DNA of 31,514 bases from UBA9554 sp038205135. Lineage in GTDB: Bacteria; Pseudomonadota; Alphaproteobacteria; Rhodobacterales; Rhodobacteraceae. The stretch covers positions 1 through 31,514 of the forward strand of contig JBBRCF010000027.1 in the NCBI GenBank assembly GCA_038205135.1, given 5' to 3'. Below are positions 17,363-25,564 of this stretch, piece after piece. The notes beneath the pieces were generated by a model. It was not told the DNA's origin and did no database searches. It saw nothing but the letters and a program-made list of their open reading frames with translations. Every line of letters starts with the position of its first letter. The stretch's first letter is position 1. A program made the position numbers and the translations under genes.

Positions 17363-18046
17363 ATGGGGATGACGCGCGAAACCGATCTGTATCCGCCGGT
17401 CAAGGCATGGCTGGAAATGCTTGGCTATCAGGTCAAGGCCGAAATCGGCGCGGCCGATATCGTGGCGCTGCAAGGGGGCGACATGGTGGTGGTCGAATTG
17501 AAGCGGACGTTTTCGCTGGCGTTGCTGTTGCAGGGCGTGGACCGGCAGCGGTTGACGGATCTGGTCTATTTGGGCCTGCCGGAACCGGCGCGCGGCACCG
17601 GGGGGCGCGCGTTCACCGCAAACCTCGGCCTGTGCCGGCGGTTGGGGCTGGGCGTGATCTGTGTGGGGGCGCGCGGCGGGGTACGGGTCTTGGCGGATCC
17701 GATGCCCTATAAACCGCGCGCAGACCCCCGACGGCGCGCGGCCATGCTGCGCGAGTTTGCCAAGCGGACAGGCGACCCCAACGCGGGTGGCACGCGGGGC
17801 CGGATCGAAACGGCCTATCGTCAGGACGCCCGCGCCTGCGCCCTGCATCTGGTGGCGGGACCCGCGCGGGGCCGCGACGTGGTGGCGGCGACCGGTGTGA
17901 CGCGTGCGACGCGGATCATGGCAGACAATCATTATGGCTGGTTCCTGCGGGTCCGGCCCGGCGTTTATGGCCTGACTGAGGCCGGCCAGATGGCCTTGCA
18001 GATGGACCTGCACACGGGTCTGCACACGGGTCTTGCAGGCCCGTGA
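17363..18046 (+). CDS. DUF2161 protein, PD-(D/E)XK nuclease fold
   Basis: 227-residue protein resembling DUF2161, a family predicted to have a PD-(D/E)XK phosphodiesterase fold. The core is visible: E6 in the first helix, D32 in ADIVAL and E45-x-K47 in VVVELKRT. The C-terminal part (about 155-215: ALHLVAGPARGRDVVAATGVT, then GWFLRVRPGVYGLTEAG) looks like a winged helix. Function is not established; DNA or RNA processing is inferred from the fold. The start could be ATG 17363, ATG 17369 or a nearby GTG, and no clear ribosome-binding site decides. The last codons contain a 12-nt duplication (HTGLHTGL). It lies just upstream of the groES promoter. Confidence 0.8.
   Translation: MGMTRETDLYPPVKAWLEMLGYQVKAEIGAADIVALQGGDMVVVELKRTFSLALLLQGVDRQRLTDLVYLGLPEPARGTGGRAFTANLGLCRRLGLGVICVGARGGVRVLADPMPYKPRADPRRRAAMLREFAKRTGDPNAGGTRGRIETAYRQDARACALHLVAGPARGRDVVAATGVTRATRIMADNHYGWFLRVRPGVYGLTEAGQMALQMDLHTGLHTGLAGP
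18008..18031 (+). repeat. 12-nt tandem duplication at the 3' end of the DUF2161 gene
   Basis: CTGCACACGGGT occurs twice in a row (18008-18019, 18020-18031), with degenerate units on either side. The period is a multiple of three and gives the peptide HTGLHTGL just before the stop codon. Confidence 0.75.
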
Positions 18047-18077
18047 CGGGTGCGTGCGAAATTTCACCAACACGCTG

Positions 18078-18106
18078 TTGACAGCGGCGCGGGCTTTGCC
18101 TACCAG
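18078..18106 (+). promoter_or_regulatory. groESL promoter
   Basis: A perfect -35 element, TTGACA (18078-18083), is followed after 17 bp by TACCAG (18101-18106) as a weak -10. The predicted start of transcription, about 18112, falls at the first base of the CIRCE operator. That is the usual arrangement for HrcA-repressed groE promoters. The 5' leader is about 100 bases. Confidence 0.65.
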
Positions 18107-18110
18107 ACCG

Positions 18111-18137
18111 TTAGCACTCGACAGGTTCGAGTGACAA
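18111..18137 (+). promoter_or_regulatory. CIRCE operator (HrcA binding site)
   Basis: Left arm TTAGCACTC (18111-18119) matches the consensus perfectly, the spacer is exactly 9 bp, and the right arm GAGTGACAA (18129-18137) differs from GAGTGCTAA at two positions. It overlaps the predicted transcription start of groES. HrcA itself is not in the window. Confidence 0.93.
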
Positions 18138-18211
18138 CAGCCCTGCCGCCCGGATTAAACCGGGCCGGATGCGGGGCTGGCATTGAAACTTTGAGTCAAG
18201 GAGCCTCGAAG

Positions 18212-18499
18212 ATGGCATTCAAACCCCTGCATGACCGCGTTCTGGTCCGTCGCATCGAAGGCGAAGAAAAGACCAAGGGCGGTCTGATCATCCCCGATAG
18301 CGCCAAAGAAAAGCCCGCCGAGGGCATCGTCGTTTCCGTGGGCGCCGGCGCGCGTGACGAAGACGGCAAGCGCGTCAAGATGGACGTGAAAGAGGGCGAT
18401 CGTATCCTGTTCGGCAAATGGTCCGGCACCGAAGTTTCGGTGGACGGCAAGGAAATGCTGATCATGAAGGAAAGCGACATCATGGGGATCATCGAGTAA
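18212..18499 (+). CDS. groES: Co-chaperonin GroES
   Basis: The 10-kDa lid of the GroEL folding chamber, 95 residues. It starts MAFKPLHDRVLVRR, has the mobile loop EEKTKGGLIIPDSAKEKP and ends with the conserved GTEVSVDGKEMLIMKESDIMGI. AAGGAG lies upstream of ATG 18212; the same frame is open further upstream to 18050, but that part crosses the promoter and operator and is not coding. It is the first gene of the groESL operon, 65 bp before groEL, and is controlled by CIRCE. Confidence 0.98.
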   Translation: MAFKPLHDRVLVRRIEGEEKTKGGLIIPDSAKEKPAEGIVVSVGAGARDEDGKRVKMDVKEGDRILFGKWSGTEVSVDGKEMLIMKESDIMGIIE

Positions 18500-18564
18500 T
18501 CGGCAGCCGCCGCAAACTCTGATCCCAAGTCGCTGTTTCACAACATAAATTCAGGAGAATACTC

Positions 18565-20205
<1,641 letters not shown>

Positions 20206-20230
20206 TCCGACACCCGGATCATGCTAGGGA

Positions 20231-20256
20231 AAGGGGCGCCTGCGGGCGCCCCTTTT
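20231..20256 (+). terminator. Intrinsic terminator of groESL
   Basis: A 10-bp stem, AAGGGGCGCC with GGCGCCCCTT, closes a TGCG loop and is followed by TT, giving a run of four T in all. It lies 25 bp after the groEL stop and resembles the terminator at 2181-2206. Confidence 0.88.
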
Positions 20257-20266
20257 CGTTATGGAA

Positions 20267-20420
20267 CCTGACATGAGATACAAGCCGTGATTTTCAAGCC
20301 GTGAGACGCAATCCGTGAGACGCAATCCGTGAGACGCAAGCCGTGAGACGCAAGCCGTGAGACGCAAGCCGTGAGGCGCAAGCCGTGAGACGCAAGCCAT
20401 GAGGCCCGGACCATGAGCCG
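20267..20420 (+). repeat. 14-nt tandem array, eleven units
   Basis: The unit is CAAGCCGTGAGACG. Successive units start every 14 bases from 20281 to 20407, with a degenerate one at 20267. Variants include CAATCCGTGAGACG (twice), CAAGCCGTGAGGCG, CAAGCCATGAGGCC and CGGACCATGAGCCG. The array begins right after the groEL terminator and ends inside the first codons of the small ORF at 20413. The period is not a multiple of three, so it is not a coding repeat on either strand, although all three minus-strand frames are free of stops across it. There are no spacers, so it is not a CRISPR. Confidence 0.9.
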
Positions 20421-20703
20421 CAAGGACCCACGCCGGGCCTTGCTGTTGCGGGTGCCCTTTGCGTTGCGCCGCGCCATCGCCGCGCAGCATCCGGGCCCGC
20501 GGCCTCTGGCTGCGAAACTGCGCGTGGTGTTGCGGCGGGCCTTGGCACAAGGGTTGACGCCCTTGCCGGTGGCACCGGGGACGCTGCGGCCGTCATTGTT
20601 GCAACTGTCGGCGGCGGAACGGGCGGGGCTGGCGGCGTTCGGACCGGACCTCGAGGCGGCGGCGCTTGGCCTGATCGCAGCCACGCTGGAGGCGGGGAAA
20701 TGA
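20413..20703 (+). CDS. Small ribbon-helix-helix-like protein, coupled to phnM
   Basis: 96-residue arginine-rich, uncharacterised protein. Residues 8-48 (RALLLRVPFALRRAIAA, then PLAAKLRVVLRRALAQG) have the strand-helix-helix pattern and LRVP.xLR signature of Arc/MetJ-type DNA-binding proteins; this is pattern recognition, not a firm assignment. Its stop overlaps the phnM start by four bases (20700-20703), so the two are probably translated together. Start codon and ribosome-binding site (GAGG) both lie in the last two units of the 14-nt array. If it is a regulator, its target could be its own operon. Confidence 0.55.
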   Translation: MSRKDPRRALLLRVPFALRRAIAAQHPGPRPLAAKLRVVLRRALAQGLTPLPVAPGTLRPSLLQLSAAERAGLAAFGPDLEAAALGLIAATLEAGK

Positions 20704-21839
20704 ATGTTTCGCTGACCCTTGTAGGGGCCGCGGTATTGGTACCCCAAGGGCTGGTTGACCGGACGTTGTCCTTGGCGGATGGCCGGATCGTAGACGCTGC
20801 GCAATCCCGCCAAGTGCGCCTGCCCGCCGGGTGCCGTATCCTGCCGGGGATTGTGGATATCCACGGTGACGGGTTCGAACGGCATCTGGCCCCGCGGCGT
20901 GGTGCGCTGCGCGATCTGGGCGCGGGGCTGGCGGCGACCGAGGCCGAATTGGCCGCGAACGGGATCACAACAGCGATCCTGGCGCAGTTCTGGTCCTGGG
21001 AGGGCGGAATGCGCGGCCCGGATTTTGCCCGCGCGTTTTTTGCGGCGTTGGCGGAATACGCCGGGCAGGGCACCGATCTGCGGGTGCAGTTGCGCGTCGA
21101 GGCGGCGCTGGTGCCACAGGACGAGGCGGCCTTGTTGGGTCTGGTTGATGCATTCCGAATCAGCATGTTGGTGGTCAATGATCATTTGCCACATGACGCG
21201 CTGACCGCGGGTAAACGCCCACCGCGACTGACCGGGCAGGCGTTGAAATCCGGCCGCAGCCCTGACGCGCATCTGGCCCTGATGCAGGGTTTGCAGGCCG
21301 ATTGGGCGGCGGTGCCCGACGCGTTGGCAGCATTCGGTACAACATTGACGGCGCGCGGCGTGATTCTGGGCAGTCATGATGACCGCACCATTGCCGACCG
21401 GGCCATTGCGCGCCGCCATGGCGCGCGGCTGGCGGAATTTCCCTGCACCGACACGGCCGCGCGTGCGGCGCATGATGCGGGCGACGGGGTCATCATGGGC
21501 GCGCCCAATGTGGTGCGCGGCGGGTCGCATGATGGCAATGTCAGTGCTACGGATCTGGTGCTGGCAGGCATTGTCGATGCGCTGGCGTCCGATTACCACT
21601 ACCCCGCGCCGCGCATCGCCGCCTTGGCCCTGGCGGACCGGATCGGGTTACCCGCCGCCTGGGCGCTGGTGTCGGATGGCCCGGCGCGGCTGCTCGGTCT
21701 GACCGACCGGGGCCAGCTGGCACCGGGTCTGCGCGCCGATCTGGTGGTGCTGGACGGCAACGGCCATGTCGGCCTGACCATTGCGGGCGGGCGCATCACC
21801 CATGCCAGCGGCGCCGTCGCCGCCGCTCTGCTGGGCTAG
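20700..21839 (+). CDS. phnM: PhnM-like amidohydrolase (alpha-D-ribose 1-methylphosphonate 5-triphosphate diphosphatase)
   Basis: 379-residue amidohydrolase. PhnM removes pyrophosphate from ribose methylphosphonate triphosphate in the C-P lyase pathway. Seen here: the metal site ILPGIVDIHGDGFERHL (about 56-72), ILGSHDDRT, and the family signature VVRGGSHDGNVSATDL near residue 275. The usual C-terminal region (GQLAPGLRADLVVLD) is present. No other phn gene lies nearby: groEL is on one side and purK on the other. It may work with a phn operon elsewhere or on a different substrate. The stop TAG overlaps the purK stop on the opposite strand. Confidence 0.85.
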   Translation: MNVSLTLVGAAVLVPQGLVDRTLSLADGRIVDAAQSRQVRLPAGCRILPGIVDIHGDGFERHLAPRRGALRDLGAGLAATEAELAANGITTAILAQFWSWEGGMRGPDFARAFFAALAEYAGQGTDLRVQLRVEAALVPQDEAALLGLVDAFRISMLVVNDHLPHDALTAGKRPPRLTGQALKSGRSPDAHLALMQGLQADWAAVPDALAAFGTTLTARGVILGSHDDRTIADRAIARRHGARLAEFPCTDTAARAAHDAGDGVIMGAPNVVRGGSHDGNVSATDLVLAGIVDALASDYHYPAPRIAALALADRIGLPAAWALVSDGPARLLGLTDRGQLAPGLRADLVVLDGNGHVGLTIAGGRITHASGAVAAALLG

Positions 21840-22906
21840 GCGCGCGGGATCACGCGGTTCACGTGCCCCATCTTGCGGCCGGGTTTGGCCTCGGACTTGC
21901 CATACAAATGCAACGCGGCCTGCGTTTCCCGGGCAATGGCGGCAACGCGGGCGATATCATCGCCGATCAGGTTTTCCATCGCGACATCGGCAAACCGCGC
22001 CCCGTCGCCCAGCGGCCAACCCGCCACGGCACGGATATGCTGTTCGAACTGGTCCACCGTGCAGCCGGCTTGGGTCCAGTGCCCGGAATTATGCACGCGC
22101 GGCGCGATTTCGTTCACCAGCAGGTCCTGCGGCGTGACAAAAAGTTCCACGCCCATAACGCCGACATAATCCAGTGCGTTCAGCACCCGGCCCGCCAGCA
22201 GAACGGCATCCTGCCGCTGCCTTGCGGTGAGGGTCGCGGGCACGGTGGTGGTGCGCAGGATACCGTCCTTGTGGACATTCTCGCCCGGATCATAGGCCGC
22301 CACGCGGCCATCCAGACCGCGCGCTGCGATCACGGAAACTTCGCGGTCGAATGTCACGAAGCCTTCGAGGATCGAAGGTGCCCCGGCCATCGCGGCAAAG
22401 GCGTCAGCGGCCTGATCGGCATGGGTGATCCGCACCTGCCCCTTGCCGTCATAGCCCAGACGGCAGGTTTTCAGGATCGCGGGCGTGCCCAGATCAGCCA
22501 GTGCCGCATGCAGATCGTACAGGGTATTCACCGCACGATAGGGCGCACAGGTCAGGCCCAGCCCGGTGAGGAACGCCTTTTCGGTCAGCCGGTCCTGGCT
22601 GATCCGCAACGCCTCGCGGCCCGGGCGGATCGGGCGCAGCGTTTCGATCAGGTCCAGTGCAGCGGTGGGGATATTCTCGAATTCATAAGTGACCACGTCG
22701 ACGCTGTGGGCGAAATCCGTCAGCGCAGCAGTATTGTCATAGCCCGCCCGGGTCACCTTCCATGCGACATCGCCCGCAGGGGCGGGGCCCGGTTCATAGA
22801 CATGGCAGCGCAACCCCAAACGGCTGGCCGCGACCGACAGCATGCGGCCCAGCTGACCGCCGCCCAGAATGCCAATGACGGCCCCGCTGCCCAACGGGTC
22901 AGTCAT
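21836..22906 (-). CDS. purK: N5-carboxyaminoimidazole ribonucleotide synthase
   Basis: ATP-grasp enzyme of purine synthesis that carboxylates AIR to N5-CAIR, 356 residues. The N-terminus shows IGILGGGQLGRMLSVAASRLG; the ATP-grasp core includes PAILKTCRLGYDGKGQ and VNEIAPRVHNSGHWT. ATG 22906 lies 8 bases inside the end of purE, so translation is coupled. The long upstream frame (from 23134) overlaps purE and is not real. Its product is the substrate of PurE. It converges on phnM, sharing a CTAG at the stop codons. Confidence 0.96.
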   Translation of the reverse strand: MTDPLGSGAVIGILGGGQLGRMLSVAASRLGLRCHVYEPGPAPAGDVAWKVTRAGYDNTAALTDFAHSVDVVTYEFENIPTAALDLIETLRPIRPGREALRISQDRLTEKAFLTGLGLTCAPYRAVNTLYDLHAALADLGTPAILKTCRLGYDGKGQVRITHADQAADAFAAMAGAPSILEGFVTFDREVSVIAARGLDGRVAAYDPGENVHKDGILRTTTVPATLTARQRQDAVLLAGRVLNALDYVGVMGVELFVTPQDLLVNEIAPRVHNSGHWTQAGCTVDQFEQHIRAVAGWPLGDGARFADVAMENLIGDDIARVAAIARETQAALHLYGKSEAKPGRKMGHVNRVIPRA

Positions 22907-23387
22907 CGACAGGTTCCTCGGGGATGGACGCCGACAGCGCCGCGCGCCACGCGTCCAGCCGTGCGGCCAGCGCCGCATCGCCGAGGGCAAGGATCGCTGC
23001 CGCCATGAGCCCGGCGTTGTATGCGCCGGGTGCGCCGATCGCCATCGTTGCCACGGGATAGCCGCGCGGCATCTGCAGGATGGAATACAGGCTGTCGACC
23101 CCCGCCAGCGCCTTGGTCTGCACTGGCACGCCAATCACGGGCACGCGGGTTTTCGATGCCATCATGCCCGGCAGATGCGCCGCACCACCCGCGCCGGCAA
23201 TGATCACTTTCAGGCCCCGCGCGGCGGCATCCCGGCCATAGGACCACAACCGGTCCGGCGTGCGATGCGCGGATACGATGCGGGTTTCATAGGCCACACC
23301 CAGATCGTCCAGTACGCCTGCGGCCTCTTTCATGGTGGGCCAGTCCGACTGGCTGCCCATGATGATCCCGACCTTTATGTCTGACAT
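22899..23387 (-). CDS. purE: N5-carboxyaminoimidazole ribonucleotide mutase
   Basis: Moves the carboxyl group of N5-CAIR to give CAIR in purine synthesis, 162 residues (class I PurE). Motifs include VGIIMGSQSDWPTM near the start, SAHRTPDRL and AGAGGAAHLPGMMAS, with the conserved histidines. ATG 23387 is preceded by AAGGGGGCGGC. It is the promoter-proximal gene of a purE-purK operon and overlaps purK by 8 bases. Confidence 0.97.
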   Translation of the reverse strand: MSDIKVGIIMGSQSDWPTMKEAAGVLDDLGVAYETRIVSAHRTPDRLWSYGRDAAARGLKVIIAGAGGAAHLPGMMASKTRVPVIGVPVQTKALAGVDSLYSILQMPRGYPVATMAIGAPGAYNAGLMAAAILALGDAALAARLDAWRAALSASIPEEPVDD

Positions 23388-23448
23388 GCCGCCCCCTTGA
23401 TCAAGGCGCGCACTATAGCTGCTGGCGCGGAGCGCGCAACGGCAGGAA

Positions 23449-23478
23449 ACGCAAAGGCCAGATACGCAAAGGCCGGCC
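23449..23478. repeat. Two 15-nt repeat units between purE and the DUF465 gene
   Basis: ACGCAAAGGCC occurs at 23449-23459 and 23464-23474, a period of 15 bases. It lies some 40 bp downstream of the DUF465 stop codon, upstream of purE. The segment 23505-23528 (CAAGCCATGCGATTCAGG) at that gene's 3' end faintly resembles the 14-nt units near groEL, but this is too short to rely on. Confidence 0.5.
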
Positions 23479-23516
23479 AAAAAAAGGCGGGTGGCTTTGC
23501 ATTCAAGCCATGCGAT

Positions 23517-23741
23517 TCAGGCGATGATGTCCGGCGTCAGCCGGTCTTCGATCAGGCGGATCATGTCCTTCAGCCGCAGCTTTTTCTTTTTCAGCCGTTG
23601 CAGGGTTAACTGATCGGCCGTGGCGCGTTCGACCATCGCCACGATCGCCTCGTCGAGGTCGCGGTGTTCGCGGCGGAACACTTCCAGTTCCACCCGCAGC
23701 ACGTCTTCGGTTTTCATCGAAATTTCGAATGGCGCGTTCAT
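23517..23741 (-). CDS. DUF465 (YdcH-like) small coiled-coil protein
   Basis: 74-residue protein with the DUF465 pattern: an N-terminal helix with FRREHRDLDEAI and a C-terminal basic segment LTLQRLKKKKLRLKDMI, followed by an acidic end. Most of the protein should be helical and may form a coiled coil. Function is unknown for the family. Start could be M1 (23741) or M9 in the same frame; no strong ribosome-binding site was seen (GGAA upstream of M1). Divergent from the small Hsp gene. Confidence 0.8.
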   Translation of the reverse strand: MNAPFEISMKTEDVLRVELEVFRREHRDLDEAIVAMVERATADQLTLQRLKKKKLRLKDMIRLIEDRLTPDIIA

Positions 23742-23827
23742 CGTGCTGATTCCGTTCCCGATGCAGACCTGTAACATAAGGGAATTCCGTGTTTTTCGCA
23801 AAGCCCTTGCTGCATCTGGGTGAAGGA

Positions 23828-23856
23828 CTTGCAGTCGCACCACGGCTTTCCCATAT
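23828..23856 (+). promoter_or_regulatory. RpoH-type heat-shock promoter of the small Hsp gene
   Basis: A -35 element CTTGCAG (23828-23834; consensus CTTGAAA) and a -10 element TCCCATAT (23849-23856; consensus CCCCATnT) are separated by 14 bp, within the range for sigma-32 promoters. The predicted start near 23863 would give a leader of about 60 bases containing the hairpin described next. Confidence 0.55.
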
Positions 23857-23897
23857 TTGGCGGGCAGGGTTGCCGAAACGGGGCCCGGCACCGTGGA

Positions 23898-23926
23898 TGG
23901 TCGCTTGGCACAAGGACTCACCGATG
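23898..23926 (+). promoter_or_regulatory. ROSE-like RNA thermometer hairpin at the small Hsp start
   Basis: The ribosome-binding site AGGA (23913-23916) can pair with TCGCT (23901-23905): T1-A, C2-G, G3 bulged, C4-G, T5-A. The stem extends with T-A, G-C and a GCA loop, and is closed below by G23900-C23917. The U(U/C)GCU box with a single bulged G opposite the ribosome-binding site is the defining mark of ROSE thermometers found upstream of small Hsp genes in alphaproteobacteria. A further 5-bp hairpin (TGCCG/CGGCA, 23871-23890) precedes it. Confidence 0.6.
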
Positions 23927-24337
23927 ACGAAAATGACTCTGGGATCGCATCCCTATCTGCTGGGGTTCGAGCAGCTTGAACGCCTGATGGAACGCACGGC
24001 GAAATCCGGCAACGACGGCTATCCGCCCTTCAATATCGAACAAACATCAGATTGGTCCTACCGTATCACGCTGGCGGTGGCGGGATTTTATGAGTCCGAT
24101 CTGGCGATCACGGTCGAGGACCGGCAGCTGGTGATCCGAGGCCGTCAAAAGGATGACAGCGAGGGCCGCATCTTTCTGCATCGCGGCATTGCGGCGCGGC
24201 AGTTCCAGCGCAGCTTTGTACTGGCCGAAGGCGTCGAGGTCGGCGAGGCGGTCATGGAAAACGGCCTGCTGCATGTTGACCTCAGCCGGGTGGAACCCGA
24301 AACCGTGGTGCAGACAATTAAGATCAGAAGGGGCTAA
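23924..24337 (+). CDS. Small heat-shock protein (Hsp20/IbpA type)
   Basis: ATP-independent holdase of 137 residues. The alpha-crystallin domain spans about 37-125, starting FNIEQTSDWSYRITLAVAGF and ending VMENGLLHVDL, the usual A/V-x-x-x-NGLL signature. An IxI-type motif (IKI, 132-134) sits at the C-terminus. ATG 23924 is preceded by AAGGAC. The upstream part of the frame (from 23789) is the leader with the RpoH-like promoter and ROSE-like hairpin, so expression is likely induced by heat at both transcription and translation. The DUF1150 gene follows after 3 bp. Confidence 0.93.
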   Translation: MTKMTLGSHPYLLGFEQLERLMERTAKSGNDGYPPFNIEQTSDWSYRITLAVAGFYESDLAITVEDRQLVIRGRQKDDSEGRIFLHRGIAARQFQRSFVLAEGVEVGEAVMENGLLHVDLSRVEPETVVQTIKIRRG

Positions 24338-24340
24338 GTC

Positions 24341-24568
24341 ATGGATACTGAACAGAACATTCCCGGAGCGGCGGCCGAAAGCATCGTCTATGTGCGCTCG
24401 GTTCGCGTCATGGATCTGCCCGCCGAACTGCGCCCGCAGGCGGGTGGGGCAGAGACGATCTATGCGGTTCACGCAGCAGATGGCGAACGGCTGGCGCTGG
24501 TGCGCGACCGCCTGCTGGCTCACGCACTTGCGCGGCAGAACGACATGGCCCCCGTCAGCGCACATTGA
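24341..24568 (+). CDS. DUF1150 protein
   Basis: 75-residue protein matching the DUF1150 pattern: IVYVRSVRVMDLPAELR near the start, then IYAVHAADGERLALV and LARQNDMAPVSAH at the end. Function is unknown for the family. It lies 3 bp after the small Hsp gene, with AGAAGGGG before its ATG, so it is probably in the same heat-induced operon; the pairing of sHsp and DUF1150 is common in the group as far as I know. Its last four codons belong to the first unit of a 16-nt tandem array. Confidence 0.88.
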   Translation: MDTEQNIPGAAAESIVYVRSVRVMDLPAELRPQAGGAETIYAVHAADGERLALVRDRLLAHALARQNDMAPVSAH

Positions 24569-24636
24569 GGTAAGCGCACATTGAGGTAAGCGCGCACTGA
24601 GGTAAGCGCGCACTGAGGTCAGCGCGCACTGAGGCA
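24557..24636 (+). repeat. 16-nt tandem array at the end of the DUF1150 gene
   Basis: Five units of AGCGCACATTGAGGTA / AGCGCGCACTGAGGTA follow without gaps: 24557-24572, 24573-24588, 24589-24604, 24605-24620 and 24621-24636. The first unit carries the final codons and TGA stop of the DUF1150 gene. The array ends about 40 bp from the converging channel gene. Confidence 0.92.
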
Positions 24637-24674
24637 ACTTGGCATCGTCCGGGGCCGAACCGGACGATGCGGGA

Positions 24675-25454
24675 TCAACCGACGCGCCGTATCGCGGCGA
24701 TATCTTCACGCAGTGCACGGATTTCGGCGATGATTTCTGCCTGCGGATCGGGCCTTTCATCGGCTTGCTGGCGTTGCATCGCATCAACCACGATACCGAT
24801 GAACAGGTTCAGCACCGAAAATGTGGTGACCAGAATGAAGGGCAGAAAGAACGCCCATGCCTGCGGATGCACCTCCATTACCGGGCGCACGATGCCCATC
24901 GACCAGCTTTCCAGCGTCATGACCTGAAACAGCGTGTAGGCGGCGGCGGGGATACTGCCGAACCATTCCGGAAACGCCGCGCCAAACAGTTTCACTGCCA
25001 TCACGGCGAACACGTAATAGACCAGCGACAACAGCCCGAGGATCGATGCGATCCCCGGAATTGCGCCCAGCAATGCGGCAACGACGCGCCGCATCGACGG
25101 AATTGCAGAAATGACGCGCAACACCCGCAGCACCCGCAACGCGCGCAAGACCGACAACGGGCCAGAGGCCGGGATCAATGCGATGCCCACCACGAACAGA
25201 TCAAAGATGTTCCACGGATCGCGCAGAAAATCGCGGCGATAGGCAATGACCTTCAGCGCCAGTTCCGCTACGAATATCGCAAGCAGCGTCCGATCCAGCA
25301 TCATCAGCAGCGGACCGATGGCCGACATGACAACAGGCACGGTTTCCAGTCCCAGAATGATTGCGTTCACCACGATCAGGATCAGGATCAGGCGTTGAAA
25401 CGCGGGGGCCTCGACCAGACGCAGAATGGCAAAGGACGGGGTCGTCGTGATCAT
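24675..25454 (-). CDS. Bacterial voltage-gated sodium channel (BacNav/ion transport family)
   Basis: One-domain, six-segment inner-membrane channel of 259 residues, functioning as a tetramer. S1 is around 22-40. S4 carries arginines at every third position, R104, R107, R110 and R113 (SVLRALRVLRVLRVI). The pore has the selectivity filter TLESWS at 180-185 followed by MGIVRPVM, as in NaChBac-type sodium channels. S6 is 200-225 and a short C-terminal helix with heptad-like spacing (EIIAEIRALREDIAAI) follows. ATG 25454 is preceded by AAAGGA. Its role (motility, pH or sodium handling) is not shown by context. Confidence 0.9.
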   Translation of the reverse strand: MITTTPSFAILRLVEAPAFQRLILILIVVNAIILGLETVPVVMSAIGPLLMMLDRTLLAIFVAELALKVIAYRRDFLRDPWNIFDLFVVGIALIPASGPLSVLRALRVLRVLRVISAIPSMRRVVAALLGAIPGIASILGLLSLVYYVFAVMAVKLFGAAFPEWFGSIPAAAYTLFQVMTLESWSMGIVRPVMEVHPQAWAFFLPFILVTTFSVLNLFIGIVVDAMQRQQADERPDPQAEIIAEIRALREDIAAIRRVG

Positions 25455-25511
25455 CTGGCGGGGTCCTTTTCTGCTGCGCTGCAGCGCATATGGGAGGCCC
25501 CGCCAAAAAAG

Positions 25512-25535
25512 AAAAGGCGGCACAGGCCGCCTTTT
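25512..25535 (-). terminator. Intrinsic terminator after the ATP sulfurylase/APS kinase gene
   Basis: A 10-bp stem, AAAAGGCGGC with GCCGCCTTTT, closes a four-base loop and gives TTTT on the minus strand, about 30 bp after the stop of the sulfate gene. The flanking A-rich and T-rich stretches would let it work on either strand. Confidence 0.85.
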
Positions 25536-25564
25536 CACACATTGCAATGTTTTGGTCGCGCCGC

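Noticed and set aside
20267..20420. The 14-nt array as a CRISPR
   Set aside because: The units are contiguous with no unique spacers, and there are no cas genes.
20259..21599. A 446-codon minus-strand frame covering phnM and the tandem array
   Set aside because: Antisense to a well-supported gene. The peptide repeats at its end come from the 14-nt array, whose period is not a multiple of three.
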